A stretch of 64,000 nucleotides of DNA, from the NCBI GenBank assembly GCA_002900995.3, contig CM035311.1, positions 1,736,001 to 1,800,000 on the forward strand, written 5' to 3'. Position numbers and translations under genes: made by a program. The notes under the pieces were generated by a model. That model was not told where the DNA came from and did no database searches. It saw only the letters and a program-made list of their open reading frames with translations. This DNA is from Ganoderma boninense. Its lineage: Eukaryota > Basidiomycota > Agaricomycetes > Polyporales > Polyporaceae. Positions 50,200 to 62,324 of the stretch are shown here, in pieces (within the stretch, counting starts at the first letter, position 1; each line of letters starts with the position of its first letter).

Positions 50200-50465
50200 A
50201 GTTTTTAGATCCCCTATCGAAGAGATTTTACGAGAGAAAAGCAACAATGTCACGAGAGGCAGCAGACTCTCGGCAGAACGACTTTTCACCTTTGAAATTC
50301 AGTACTAGTGGCGGTCGCGAACAGTATGAGACATGTGAATGTCGATGCGAACTACGACACCTTCCTTTTCAGGACTGACTGACATTCGATTTTCGTTTAG
50401 GTTCGCAATTGACTCATTCCACCATCCACTCGTAATTGGCCAACAGGACACGGGTCTCAGTGAAC

Positions 50466-51717
50466 ATGAGCTCGGACGCTCTCATCGATAGCAATCTGAC
50501 CGATCTGCACTTGCTCTCAAAGGGCAAAGTGCGCGACATCTATGCGACGTCCGACCCCAATCTCCTGCTCTTCGTCGCCTCGGATCGCATATCCGCCTAC
50601 GACGTAATCCTGCGCAACGTTCGTCCTCTCTTCCTGACCTCTCATACACAGCCCCCCCCAAAAAAAACTTACGATGCTTCTCTTGCATATGCACCATTCT
50701 ACGTCTGCGCCGATCCCGCTGTTGCGGCTCGGTGCTCCGGACACGCCTTCGACGCTGCATTTTTTCATACGGGACGAGAAACTAGGGCGTGCCAGACAAG
50801 GGGAAGGTCCTCACGAAGATCTCGCTCTTCTGGTTCGACAAGCTCAAGCACGTCATCCCGACGCATTTCGTCACCGCGGACGTCGACGCGATGCCCGCGG
50901 AGGTCAGGAAGCACAAGGACGTGCTCGATGGCCGAGCGATGCTCGTGAAGAAAGCGAAGGTCGTCCCGCTGGAGGCCATCGTCCGTGGCTACCTCTCAGG
51001 CGAGCATGCCGTCTCGGGATGGTCGGGACTGCCACTAATGTCTCAGTCTTGTCGGGCTGCTTACTTTGGACAGGCTCCGGGTGGGCCGAGTACAAGAAGT
51101 CGGGAACGGTCCACGGGATACAGCTCCCATCCGGGTTAGTGGAGTCGCAGAAGCTCCCAGAGCCCCTCTTCACGCCGTCCACCAAGGCTGAGCAGGGCGA
51201 GCACGACGAAAACATCTCGCCAGAGAAAGGTGCCTACTGCGAAGCGAATCCACGGGCGAATAGAACGTCGGGCTGACTCGAAATTCTTTTAGCCGCGTCC
51301 ATCATCGGGACAGACCTCTGCGCCAAGGTTGAGAAGGCCGCGCTCCAGCTGTACAAAGAAGCGGCAGACTACGCCCTGACCAGGGGCCTCATCCTCGCCG
51401 ACACCAAGTTCGAATTCGGGCTCGTCCCGTCCTCTGACGGTTCTGGTCAGGAAGAACTGATCCTGGTCGACGAGGCCCTGACCCCAGATTCGTCACGCTA
51501 CTGGCCCGCCGACGCGTACAAGCCGGGTGGGGGCCAGCCGAGCTTCGACAAGCAGTACCTGCGGGACTGGCTGACGAAGACGGGCTTCCGGAAAGGGCTC
51601 GAGAGCGGGCCGGAGGGGAAGGAGGGCGAGGGGTGGGTGATGGCGGGGGACGTCGTGGAAGGAACGAGGAAGAGGTATTTGGAGGCGTTGGAGCTGCTCA
51701 CAGGGCAGGGGCTTTAA
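50466..51717 (+). CDS. ADE1: SAICAR synthase (phosphoribosylaminoimidazole-succinocarboxamide synthase)
   Basis: Exons 50466-50618, 50786-50999, 51074-51229 and 51293-51717; 315 residues, matching the yeast Ade1 size. Markers: [13 protein letters not shown] and [13 protein letters not shown] (nucleotide-binding N-terminal lobe), [48 protein letters not shown] and [16 protein letters not shown]. It catalyses ATP-dependent joining of CAIR and aspartate in de novo purine synthesis in the cytosol. The second intron (51000-51073) only keeps frame with a GC donor (GCGAGC). An in-frame ATG at 50436 would add ten residues; 50466 fits the family start better. It converges with the MFS gene. Confidence 0.95.
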
Positions 51718-51990
51718 AGCGACGGAAGAAGTTATAAAGAATGTGAATGCCATTACAACAACTCTTGTACGGTTCGATCTATGTAGATGCAGATGTGCAC
51801 AGTCTACGATGTAAACAGACCATTGGCTAAGCCGGTGTGCGAATATCCTGGCGAGTGGGTAGCTATCATTGAAGTGATATGATATTGCTGAATACCGTAC
51901 CCGGATGATTGACGGTCTATGAATGTGGGCAGTCAAGCAGGAGGGAGCGAATTGATCTGGAGGGCACATATATGGATATTGACGTGACGT

Positions 51991-54425
51991 TCATTGCTTG
52001 TGGTGGACGACTTGCGATGCGAACTTGCTATGAGCACGGATAGCGGGTCCCTTCCAAAGTAACACCTAAAAATAAATGTTTTGAGCGGCATGTATCGGGG
52101 GTACGGGGGTATATGCGTACGAATGGGATAGGGATCATGACCACCGCGACGAAACCAAATAGTGAGGTGCCCCAATGGTATGTCAGGCGGTCATACATCT
52201 GTTGGGTGAACAGCGGGAACGCCGTGCCCATGATGTTACCTGCACATAGAGACAGCTAAGTTAATAGCTTCCACTTTGTAAATGCAGCAAACAAATTACG
52301 CGATAGGCTTTGCCCGGCAAGCGCGGAGGACGCGAAAATACCATAACTTCGAGACAATGTTGGTCAACTGGCTCCAAGCCTCACAACCGAAGTTAACATA
52401 CCAATCGGCAAGGTACGTGAAGACCGCAACATAAAGGATGAACAGAGCCGTCATGATGACCTAGGCGAGGATCAGTCATGGGCAATAAGAAAAAGGCCGG
52501 GGGCTACTCACAAATATCCCCATGACCATACCTATCCAAGGCACTGACGGGGACGCAGTCCAAGCGTAGATGAACATCCCCGCCGGGAAGAGCAACGCCG
52601 CAAGACATGCGCTAAACAGACGCGCTTCCGGACCCTTCGTAGGGTGATATTTCCTGGACAGAAGGCCAAAGTCATAAATTGGCGTCCGATATTGTGACTT
52701 CGGGCGAGCCTTACGCGTAGAGCTTTTCCTGATACAGCTGGATAGCCTCCCCGGCAAAACACCCTACGCTGCAAGAATTCGAGACGTCAGTCTCGACAGA
52801 ACGAAGTGAGTTGGCGGAATCTGTACATCATGGCCACAAATACCGTCCCGGTTTGCCCGGTATTGAAGTGGTGGATGTCGCTGAACGCAGGACCGACTGA
52901 CCTAAATTATCCATGAACTTTGCCGGCACAGGTGGCAGACATTAGGAAGCACCCACTCGATCAAAACATAGAGAATACCCCACGCGAATCCTACCCAGAG
53001 CTAAGCCCAGTGTGAGCCTCGAAGCTACGAGACAGGAGGAAATGTCGCACGCTAAAGGATGCGACCACAGGCTCCGTGAACAACAGGTCTGTACACCGTC
53101 AGCATGAACCTAACAGCTTCACAAAACGGCGCTCACAGATGGGGCGCGTGCACGAGATGTAAATCAGCGTCCGCAGGCTGGCGCGCTCGTCCTCCACGCG
53201 CGCCCGGTACAGCTCGTTCCCGGTCTCCCTGCGCATCCTGCGCGCCAGCCGCGTGAGCAGCACCGCCGCCCGCGTCTCGCGCATGCAGACCGGCATCACG
53301 ACGAGGAGCACGCCCAGCAATCTAACATGACAGCGACGGCGCGGCACAGAGGCGCGGACGCGTTGGTTGGTTCAGGGCGATCGTCGCAGGCGCAGTGAGA
53401 GGAAACGGAGGCGCACATTACGTGAATCCACTGGATCCAGCGCCACTCGAGGTGCGCGTTCTGCTCGATCCAGCCCGCGGAGAGACAGCCTATGCCGGGT
53501 CCGACGAGCACCAACACTGCGAACACCGACATGGGGAGTCCGCGCCTGTGGTGATGGGGGAGGAGCGTCGTTAGCCCGAGCTAATGGCGGCCGCGTGTGG
53601 CCGTGGCGGCTTACTTACTCGTAGGGGGCCCAAATATCCGCGATCGAGCCGCCGACCATGGCAGAGGAGGTAGATCCGAAGGCTCCTGCGAGAAAACGAG
53701 CCACGATGACCGTCTGTATGTTTTGTGCGCTGAAATGGGATGCGTCAAGCTGTTGTTCGCGCAAGCGTCTTGAAGCTTGAAGCGGCACTCACAGTGCTGT
53801 CATGACGTGCATGAGGAGGCACCCGATCGCACTGGCGATATACAACGGTTGTCGGCCGAATTCCTCGCTGAAGGAGGTCGTAACAAGCGGGACAATGGCG
53901 AAGCCTAAGGTGTACGTGGAAATGCCGACGGTTGCCTGGAAGTGAGTCGCATGCAGATCCCGAGTCATAGAAGGAAAGCCAAGGGCATACGCTCCGGAGG
54001 ATGATGCTAGAGAGTTGTTGTCAGATGGATGGATTGGACAACTGTATTGAGAACGGTCACACCTGTAATGAGCGAGAAGAACGAAGCAGTGATAGTGATG
54101 GCCCATTTTCGGCGATACGAGAAGTTTGCTGGGTTTTGTGGGTCCCCTTCATCGAAGTCCACCTGTCGAGAAGCATATCGGCATATTGAATAAATGAACA
54201 TGAATGGTGGGGGATGAGATTGCATACATATGCGATCTCGTTGAAGCTGTCCAGCGAGTTTTCATGGGTCTTCTCGTCGCCCTGTTTCTCGACATCCTCG
54301 ACAGTCTGGGAAATGCGGGCGAGGACTACCGCATCTTGCACTCTAGCGCTCGCGCAGGACTTGGTCGCACTGTTGTCTATGGGCAGGGGTTCTTCCTCGG
54401 TCACCCGCGGCCGGTATGCGGCCAT
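51991..54425 (-). CDS. MFS transporter, DHA1-type (drug/polyamine:H+ antiporter family)
   Basis: Exons: 54228-54425, 54063-54162, 53793-54006, 53619-53729, 53417-53545, 53137-53321, 53051-53088, 52957-53000, 52827-52901, 52715-52768, 52653-52512, 52402-52460, 52300-52346, 52121-52239 and 51991-52065; 529 residues. A cytosolic N-terminus (about 65 residues) precedes VDFDEGDPQNPANFSYRRKW, typical of fungal DHA1 proteins. Further markers: SFSEEFGRQPLYI (motif A loop), RFLAGAFGSTSSAMVGGSIAD, LVGPGIGCLSAGWI, ETGNELYRARVEDERASLRT in the central loop, GFAWGILYVLIESVGPAF, and the C-terminal NIMGTAFPLFTQQMY. Twelve helices are expected at the plasma membrane. Substrate cannot be told. The exon 5 donor was chosen as the only one keeping frame. 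Confidence 0.92.
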
Positions 54426-55471
54426 CCTCGACAAGATGGCGGAGACGAGGACGGGCTTGAGGATGACTGAGAGAGGAACAAAAGATGTCAGACCCTGTCT
54501 GCAGGGCTATTTTATAGGAAAGCGAAAGCTGGCGTAGGCTGGCGTGCGGACGAAAGGTTACAGGCTCCCAAGGTCCAACCAATTAAATCATTGTGTTGGG
54601 ACCAGCTGCCAGCGCCTTCACCGGGCCGAGCGAAGGGGGCATCGCATGTCCCCACTGAATTTCATCATCCCTTCGTCCCTGGCTCCGAGGCAATTTCCTG
54701 GAGGCCACTGACCTAGTGACCCTGACGTTAGAGGTGAATTCTCTCATACGGCTTCCTTCTAGTGCTCCTGTATGCGCCTTCTTTCCTTGTGTTCGAACCC
54801 GGTGGATAAAAAAAGGTCCAAAGCACTTTCATGATAGTTGACTGTCGGAGTCCGTGAGGTTTCCGAAAAACACGTTGATTCTGAATTCAGCAGTGTGCGT
54901 CTCTGGGGGCCCGACAGAGCACTCACTGGATGTTTGGCAAGTGTCGATGTTGTGGCAAAGAATAAGGCGTGTGGTGATGATGAGATCGAGACTAGAAGCA
55001 GGGCCGGACGACGTCGGACGACTCGAGTGCCGAGAGAATTGCATGCAAGGGACCTCATGAGATCCATCCAGCGTCATGCTTATGCAGTAATATTGTATTA
55101 CCGAGGACGTGCCGAGGATGGTGGGAGCGGACGGGCTTGAAGATGCTGGCACTCGGCCAACACTCGGCAGATCCCTGAGCGCAGGCGCCGTAGTGCGTGT
55201 CCTGATTCGGCAAAGGCTTCAGATCCTAACATGCACAAACACACCCCGCTATTGGCGCCTCCCACACCTGCGTCATACACACACAACATCCTGTACTGTC
55301 TTCCTCCTCATGCCGCATCGGCCGCGCGCGTCATAGTCGTGCAATCTCGTCTGCACCTAGTCCCCGAGGTGAGCATGGGTCGAAGGACTCCTACGCTTGT
55401 CGCTGACTGCCTGTTGAGCGTGCTAACTTCGAGTCCCACTAGGCTCAACCAACTCGCGCCGGAGAGTGCCA
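54426..55471. promoter_or_regulatory. Divergent intergenic region of the MFS and flavin-reductase-like genes
   Basis: 1.05 kb between divergent start codons. It carries upstream regions of both genes; no conserved element could be named. Short frames here are not gene-like. Confidence 0.4.
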
Positions 55472-56197
55472 ATGCTCACCTTTGCACGCGCTTTTGCACA
55501 GCGCACCTGCAGAGCACCACAATGCACACGCCCCCTGGCCACCGACGCGTCCGCCGTCCGCGCACAGCTGCGTTCGCTTCTCCGCGAGACCGCCCAGCCC
55601 GTCGCCGTCGTCACCGCCCTCATGGACCCTGACATCCCCCACAAAACGGGCTCCTCGCCCCGCTTCCACGGTGCGACCCTCTCCTCCTTCAGCTCCATCT
55701 CCATGGACCCACACCCGCTCGTCGCATTCTCCCTCCGAATACCCTCCCGCATGGCCACGTCTCTCACCTCTGCACACACCACCGCCTCCTCCCCCGCGCA
55801 CCTGGTCGTGAACATCCTCTCCGAACGCCAGGCGCGTGCCGCTGTGTGTTTCTCTCGGGCGGACCTATACCCCGAGCCGTTCAAGTCCGTCCCGCACACG
55901 CTCACACAGGAAGGCCTCCCGATCTTCGACGGGTGCGTAGGCGCCATGTCTTGCCGGCTCGTCGCGGCGTCCTGGCCACTACACAATCTGCAGACGCTTG
56001 CAGGCGAGGGGAAGGACGAGCGGGCAGTGTGGGAGGGGGAGGGTGTCGCGTCGGAGCTGTTCATCGCGGAGGTCGTACGTGTCGAGCGGACATCTTTGCC
56101 AGCAGGGGAGGAAACACGACCGCTGTTGTACCACCGACGAACGTATGTCACTACGAGTCCAATAGAGTCGGATCCAGGTGCGAAGCCGTTGCGCTAG
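55472..56197 (+). CDS. Flavin reductase-like (FMN-binding split barrel) protein, probably mitochondrial
   Basis: An intronless 241-residue frame, unusual among the spliced genes here. The N-terminus MLTFARAFAQRTCRA is Arg/Ala-rich without acidic residues, suggesting a mitochondrial presequence. The split-barrel domain follows: AVVTALMDPD, FHGATLSSFSSISMDPHPLV, FSLRIPSRM, HLVVNILSERQ and FDGCVGAMSCRLVAASWP, matching the flavin reductase domain fold (SS-S/T flavin-contact strand, then NIL). Such proteins reduce flavin with NAD(P)H or serve as oxygenase partners; the reaction here is unknown. It converges with POL1 at 182 bp. Confidence 0.85.
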   Translation: MLTFARAFAQRTCRAPQCTRPLATDASAVRAQLRSLLRETAQPVAVVTALMDPDIPHKTGSSPRFHGATLSSFSSISMDPHPLVAFSLRIPSRMATSLTSAHTTASSPAHLVVNILSERQARAAVCFSRADLYPEPFKSVPHTLTQEGLPIFDGCVGAMSCRLVAASWPLHNLQTLAGEGKDERAVWEGEGVASELFIAEVVRVERTSLPAGEETRPLLYHRRTYVTTSPIESDPGAKPLR

Positions 56198-56379
56198 ACT
56201 ATCCGCGATCTTGATTTTGCACCAAGAATACCGGAACGACGGGGCGCTTTCGTCCGTTAGCGAAGATAGCATTTAGCAATGGCCCATACGAGATGCAATG
56301 ATAGCGATACAACAGCGAAGACGGTACGTAGTACATAGATGCGACAACTCATGCCTCTAGGGGACCAGCACATGTGCGA

Positions 56380-59300
56380 CTACACCTTCATGAACGAGAA
56401 CAGGGTGCTCATCTGCACCCACCGGCGTCCGCTTTGGTCGAGATATTTGTTAACCACGCCGATCAGAGCATCACATGAGTTCCGCTGAAGACCTTGGAGA
56501 GACTCGAGATCTGGTCAGATGGAGAGCAGTGTTAGCCTGGCAAACCAATTCATGCCGTGAAGGATACGCACCCAGTTTTGTTGGTCCAGTGGCAACGCTG
56601 ACCGCTTTTGTGACGTCGAACAGGGATATGTAGTATCGCAGCTGGTTATAAAGTTGTGCGTCCGAATACTGCAGAACGATTCATCAGCGGCAAAGCCACG
56701 CAAAACCGAGTATGGAGCTCACCTCGAAAGCGACAGTTGCCTCGCACCCAGGGCGCAAGCACCTGCGACCGTACACGCCCATCATCCGTGTCCGGTTCCC
56801 GCAAGTCGTATCCTTGCAGACCGTCCAACCCTCGTAATACCTGGCGATGTGCTCCCGGATTTGGACCTCGAGCTGCGTTTGCACGCTCGCCATGCCCACG
56901 ATGGTATGACACTCCGGGCATATCAGCCCGCCGGCTTGAATATGGGATTTCTGCGGGAAACAAACGTGACGAGAATGAACACACCGGAACACGCAAGAGA
57001 TGATGGAGAATGTACCTGGCGGTCGGTGATGGGGGCGAAGGGGACAGTGTTCTGGCACGAACGGCAGCGGACGTTGAAGGGATCCGCGTCCTTGAACCGT
57101 TGCGAGTCGGACATGAGCGAGTCGAGCGTCCCGAAGGACCTATCCTCCGACTCCGTAGCGGTGACGGTACGGTAGCGGTTTGGATCCAAGCCCAGACACT
57201 CGGCCAACCGCGCACGGTCCGTGCCCTCTATGGGTTCGCACAGACGTTCAATGGGAGGAAGGACTTGCTGGGACAGGTAGTGCTCGTAGTCTGTCAAGTT
57301 TTTTAGCGAACGTGCTCGTTGTATCGCCCTACGTTGTTACTCACCGATCTTATACTTATCGCCCTCTCGTCGGATCTCTTCAGGCGACCTCGCCCGATCA
57401 GCTTGAGCGGTCTTCGCGGTCTCTCCACCCTCGCCCACACAGAAGATGTAGGGGATGACGTCTCCAGCGCGTGCGGTGCCTCCCTTGGCCTTGGTGCGCA
57501 AGGCAACCTGGACATGAGGCTGGCTCTTCGCATCAGGGTAGTCCTCAGGATTCTTGCCCAAGCGCTATAGACAGTCATGAGAAGACCGACGACACCGGAG
57601 AGAGAAGGACTAAGGCGCACCTTGTGGATGATGACAGTGCCTTGCATAATTGCGTGAACGCGCCGAAAAATGATATGATCGCCTACCAAATCAGGACGCC
57701 TGGGAAGCTTCAGATCGAGTTGGTGACCTGATGTGACATGTCTCTTGGATGGCATGACCTCCCGAAGCAGCTGAGCTGGTAAACTAGGAGGCCCGTTGAG
57801 AACCACTGAGCTCTCCAGGAAGTAGACAAGCGTGGGGGACAATGGGAACAGTCAGGCTGAAGTTAAGACCAGTAGAGGCGCACAGGCGGCGTTGGCGTTG
57901 CATGTGACCGTGATCCATCCGCATTTGGTAGGCGAGGTATAAGCGCCTGCTGGGGATTTTTCCGCGCGTTCACGCAATTATGCAAGGCACTGGAACTCCT
58001 CGAGCTTAATCTTGCCGGCACGGACCTGCTGCCCAATGATGGCGAGGTATTCGTGGATGTTCTCCACGACAGTTTCCGTAGCTTCACCGGAGAGAATCTG
58101 GTCCAAAACATAACTGCAGTACTTTTTTAGAGCGTATTCGACGATTTAGTTGCTTTTGCACTCACCCTGAAACGGTCTTGGAGAGCGCGCAGTATTCACG
58201 ACGTTTCATGTCCAAGCCCTTGACCTCCGTTGACGTGCGGGTGTTGTCTTCTACCTTGACAGCAGCGTATTTCTTCTTTTGCAAGAGCAAGAGACGCTTG
58301 AAAATGCCGTCAAGGTCGATCTCGAGCAACTTGTACCGGTCGTTGACGGCCTTCTTAAACTCGGCGGAGATTTTGAGGGCCTCAGACAGCTCCGTCACGT
58401 TCGAGTTGACGAAGACGGAGTCGGTATCACCATAAACGACCTGTAATCATGTCGGCAAAGGGCAAATCACGATAAAGGAACGCGGCAGACGCACATCGAG
58501 TTGCATACTCTCGGCGAGCTCCCTAGTATGAGTCAAGATCTCGCGACCCTTGAAAGTCGTCAAGGCAGCGAGAGGACGAGCGTAGAACCTCGAGTACTCG
58601 AAACCCAGACATCCGTACATACTGTTGGCCGTCAGCTTCAGAGCCATCTGCTTAATGTCCCACTACAACACAGCGGAATCAGAAACGACTTCAGGAAGTG
58701 TCGGTCGAGATCCGTACCTGGAGCAGCTGGCCTTGCGTGGCCTTCTTATCCTTCATCAGAGCTTTCACTGCCCGACGTCGACTGACGAGCGTTGCAATGA
58801 GACGAGGCAATACACCCTGACCGATCTGTGAACTTGGAGGCTCCGGGACCTTCTCTTCGCCCTCCTGCATAATGCATAGTATTCATATGAAAGCTCATCA
58901 GCGATGAGATGATGACCTCACCTCGTCCTCGACGGGCTCGACTGTCGTGAAGTCGATGTTATACTCCTGGATGATACTCGGGTACAGCGAGTTGAAGTCC
59001 ATGACGAGGATGTACTTGTCCCACAGGCCGCGCTTCGGGTCGAACACGAGACCACCCTTATACTTGTCCTTCTTGCCCTTGGTCGTCTTAGCGCCCTCGC
59101 CATCCTCGTGCTCCTCCTTCTCTGCCTTGATCGCTGTTGCCGCCTTCTTGCCGTACAGCTTGTCAGGGCAGATGTACTTGAGCCGATGAAACTCGTGCAG
59201 GAGAATGTATTCGTTCCGTTCAGCGCGACCACCGTTGAGAGTCTTGTTCCTGCGGGAAAAGAATTCAACACATGTATGCATATGGAGGGAGCGGATGGGT

Positions 59301-62059
59301 TACCATGAGTTCCCAGCTAAATTCGTCAACTGCCGCGTGAGAGGGAGCAGCTGAACTTTGTGTCCCAATGCCATCTGGAAATGGGCATCCAGCTCGCAGT
59401 GTCGGACAAAGTTCAGCAGTGGCTCCGGTGAGCTCACGCTGCCATCGAAGTAGTTGGCAGTGTCGTCGAAGTCGATCTCTTGTCGCTCGCTCTTGAGGTG
59501 CGTCTTACACATCTCGGTGAGCGACCATGTCGTCGAAGTGATCATTCCCTGTGGAGATACGAGTCAACTGGATTGACCTGTGGGAAAGGCTTTCCCCGAG
59601 TGCAAACCTTGGCGCCATCGCTAGCAAGATCGCATAGGAGTCGCCCGCTCAGGAAACGCAGGTTTGTACCCTGACGGCCGATATTGGGCCATCTTGACCG
59701 GCGAAAACGGCCAATACGAGACCAGTGGTCCGCTTTCAGCTCCCGCATTCGATGCAGGAGCACATCCAGTGATACTCCCAGGAATTCGTGCCCAACAATC
59801 ACGTCCGGATCAGCTTTGTGCAATGTCACTGGTGAAAAGTTGAGTACGGCGACTGAAATCAGCAATCCTAAGCGCAGCACATACCAAGAAGATTGTTGAG
59901 GAGCATACGCTCATTCTTCATTGTGGAGATCACGCCCTTCCCGTTCTTTGTGGCACGAGCCTCAAAGTTCGGCGGGAAACGGTCCAATGGTCTCACGAAT
60001 GTCCGGACGGTGCATGGGAGCGACTCAGGTGGTGCGGGGTCGTCGATGTTCACTGCCAAAAAGATGGGAATGGATGAAGAGATATCGTTGCCAAACCGGA
60101 CTCACTGTTGTGCCACGTCCGCGAGGTTGCACAGACGATCTCCCGTATGTTCTCGCGGTGGTTGACAATGGTGCGCAAACTAAGGGATACCACCGTGAGG
60201 GGCGGCGTATCTTTGGGTGCGGTCTCATCAGTTTCGGCGAACGGATTGATGTCTTTCGGATCAGATACGGTCGCCTCGACTTTGCACCACGAAACCTGCG
60301 CATATAGTGAACAGGAAGGTCATTCTAGGCAAACGGGTCGTACTTACGCCTTTGTTGTCGATCTCTGGGTGCTTGACCTGCAGCCAACATGGACCCATGA
60401 TCTTGCGTTTCAACACAAGCAGCTCGAACGCGCTCGTATTCGTACCGAATATACGCGAGAAATTGGGACTCGACGCATTATTCGGTAGCTGCGGTTCTGT
60501 TCTCAGGTGAGATTGGATTTAAAGGCGGCGCTGTACCACCACGTACCAGCAAAAGGATATACAACCTTCAGCCATTCCCTTTCCTCCCTCGGCACATCCT
60601 TCTCTCCAAACGCGTACTTCCGCTTCACGAATTTTGCTTTGAACTGCGTGATCCTGGCCTTCTTCCGCAACTTATCGAAGTCCGAGTAGATGTCTGCCAG
60701 AGACGGCACTACGTCCGTCTCGCACATCTCACCCGTGTACTCGTCCTCCTCCATCTGACGTTCGCGCGGCAGCACGAAGAGGTTACGCTCAAGGTTCTCG
60801 ACCGTGACGCATATCGAGACCCATGTCTTCGTCTTCTTGTCCTGCGTCTTCCCGATGAAGTAAAGCTTGCCCTCGTGCTCGAGATAATCCAGCCAGTAGA
60901 ACCGCAGAGAGCCATCCTCCTCGAGCACGGAAATGTTAGACGGTGCAGGTGTGCGGGTCGCTGCGCTCGTGGAAGCGGTTGGCCCAAAGGACTCATCGGT
61001 AGCCACAGTTAGCGAGTCATACACGGACAACCAAGATGGGTTATCGTCGAGCTTCTTGGTGTTGTCAGGCTTTCCGACGTTCCCATTGATGGGCTTGAGG
61101 GGTTTCGCCTCCGAATCGACCTCAATCTTCACTTTCGGTGCAGGCTTCGCGTCGAAGTCGTCATCGTCAATGTCCATAAACGCGTCCATGTCGATGTCAT
61201 CGAATGACTCTGCCTCGCTCCCGCTTTGTACCTCAAGCTTTGCAATGCGGTCAATGGCGGGAGTAATTCCTGGAGTCTCCACCTTGGGCTTCTTCCTCGG
61301 ACTCATCATATCGTCGCCGCTGGACGCGCCCGCGTTATCGTCGAAGTATGGGTCGGAAGACATGTCTTGATCGGAGCTTGCGTAGTCGTAGGTGGAGCCA
61401 TTCGACCGCGAGTTCCGCGTAGTTGAATAAGGGTTGGGGGAAGAACCACCATCGTATGTAGGTTCGGGCTCAGGCTTGCGCTTTCGTGATTTGGTCGTCG
61501 GCTTCGCCGCGATGGTGTCCATTCCCCCGAGGAGGCTCGCCATGAAGTCGGACTCTTTCGCCTCGGACACAGCTGGGCGATACGCACTGAACGAGGGTAC
61601 GACTTCTGGGGGAGGAGCCTTGGGTTTGGCTTTCGCCTTTCCCTTGCCCTTCGGGTCCGCCTTCGCCTTCTTGGCTGTAAAGCGAAGCGTTAAGCTACGA
61701 AAGAAGTACGTAGGGTGCAGGGCTACGCACATTTGTTCTTGGGACGCTCTTCCTCGTCCTCCTCCATGTCCTCTGCCTCCTCAAAGTCGTCCACACCTGT
61801 GTCCACATACCCGCTGAAGCCATCGTCAACCACAAAGTCGTCCTGAGCAAGCCGGCCCTTCACGATCGATTTGTACTGGTTCTCCGTTACTTCATCGTAT
61901 ATCTTGTCGTCTTCTTCGATCTAAGACGCGTCAGAAAGCGGAGCAAACGCGTGTTAACCCGCGTTAGCGTACCTTGTACTCGCGTTTGCCACCATCCCTG
62001 ATGCGTTTGAGCTCTGCGAGTTTTGCGAGCTTCTCCGCCTTGCTCTGCCGGCTTGACAT
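56380..62059 (-). CDS. POL1: DNA polymerase alpha catalytic subunit, coding exon interrupted by a MITE
   Basis: Exons: 61973-62059, 61731-61920, 60547-61674, 60348-60496, 60106-60295, 59885-60052, 59608-59828, 59304-59548, 58922-59249, 58718-58864, 58495-58662, 58166-58440, 57991-58113, 57621-57699, 57345-57564, 57016-57290, 56723-56950, 56572-56668 and 56380-56510; about 1482 residues. N-terminal Pol alpha domain ([20 protein letters not shown], acidic tract); [17 protein letters not shown] (motif A), [13 protein letters not shown] (motif B), VYGDTDSVF (motif C); [21 protein letters not shown]-terminal zinc sites CRSC, CPEC, CKDTTC, CLRPGC. It starts replication primers with primase. The 358 bp element at 57635-57992 splits the conserved exon after KLEEF; exons 57991-58113 and 57621-57699 assume splicing inside it and add 24 residues. 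Without that splice the frame stops after F-Q-C-L-A. Confidence 0.95.
57635..57992. mobile_element. CAG-type MITE copy 2 (358 bp) inserted in a POL1 exon
   Basis: Inverted terminal repeats CAGTGCCTTGCATAATTGCG run from 57635 and, reversed, from 57992, about 30 bp nearly perfect. GA flanks both ends (57633-57634 and 57993-57994). Excision with one GA restores GAG-GAG-TTC-ATC-ATC-CAC-AAG of POL1 on the minus strand. The family is the same as 48986-49528. Read in the gene direction, the repeat brings TAA at the fourth codon, but also GT at 57990-57989 and an AG at 57701-57700 that would remove 291 bp in frame. No coding capacity of its own. Confidence 0.9.
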
Positions 62060-62324
62060 GCGCGTATCTTGCTGTGTGCGTGCTGAAATGCGTGCGTGGA
62101 GGCTAATAACGAGAGCGAACAAAGGAGAAGGAGCTAAGTAGGTAAATGAAACGCGCTCAGTGCCGGCGACTCAGAGCGTGGCGCGCACGTGCTCGCTTCT
62201 AAACCCTAACCTGGCTTCTTACAACCTTAACCGACCGAACGTCATCCCGAGGCTCTCACTCAGCATTCACCACGGCCATTTGTGCCGATAGTCCACCAGT
62301 TGTGCTCTCACCGCTACCACCGTC
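62060..62324. promoter_or_regulatory. Divergent promoter of POL1 and GRX5
   Basis: 265 bp separates the start codons. No TATA box is evident; the sequence has CT-rich and GC-rich parts as in fungal housekeeping promoters. An MluI-like ACGCGT box, used by replication genes in yeasts, was not seen here. Confidence 0.35.
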
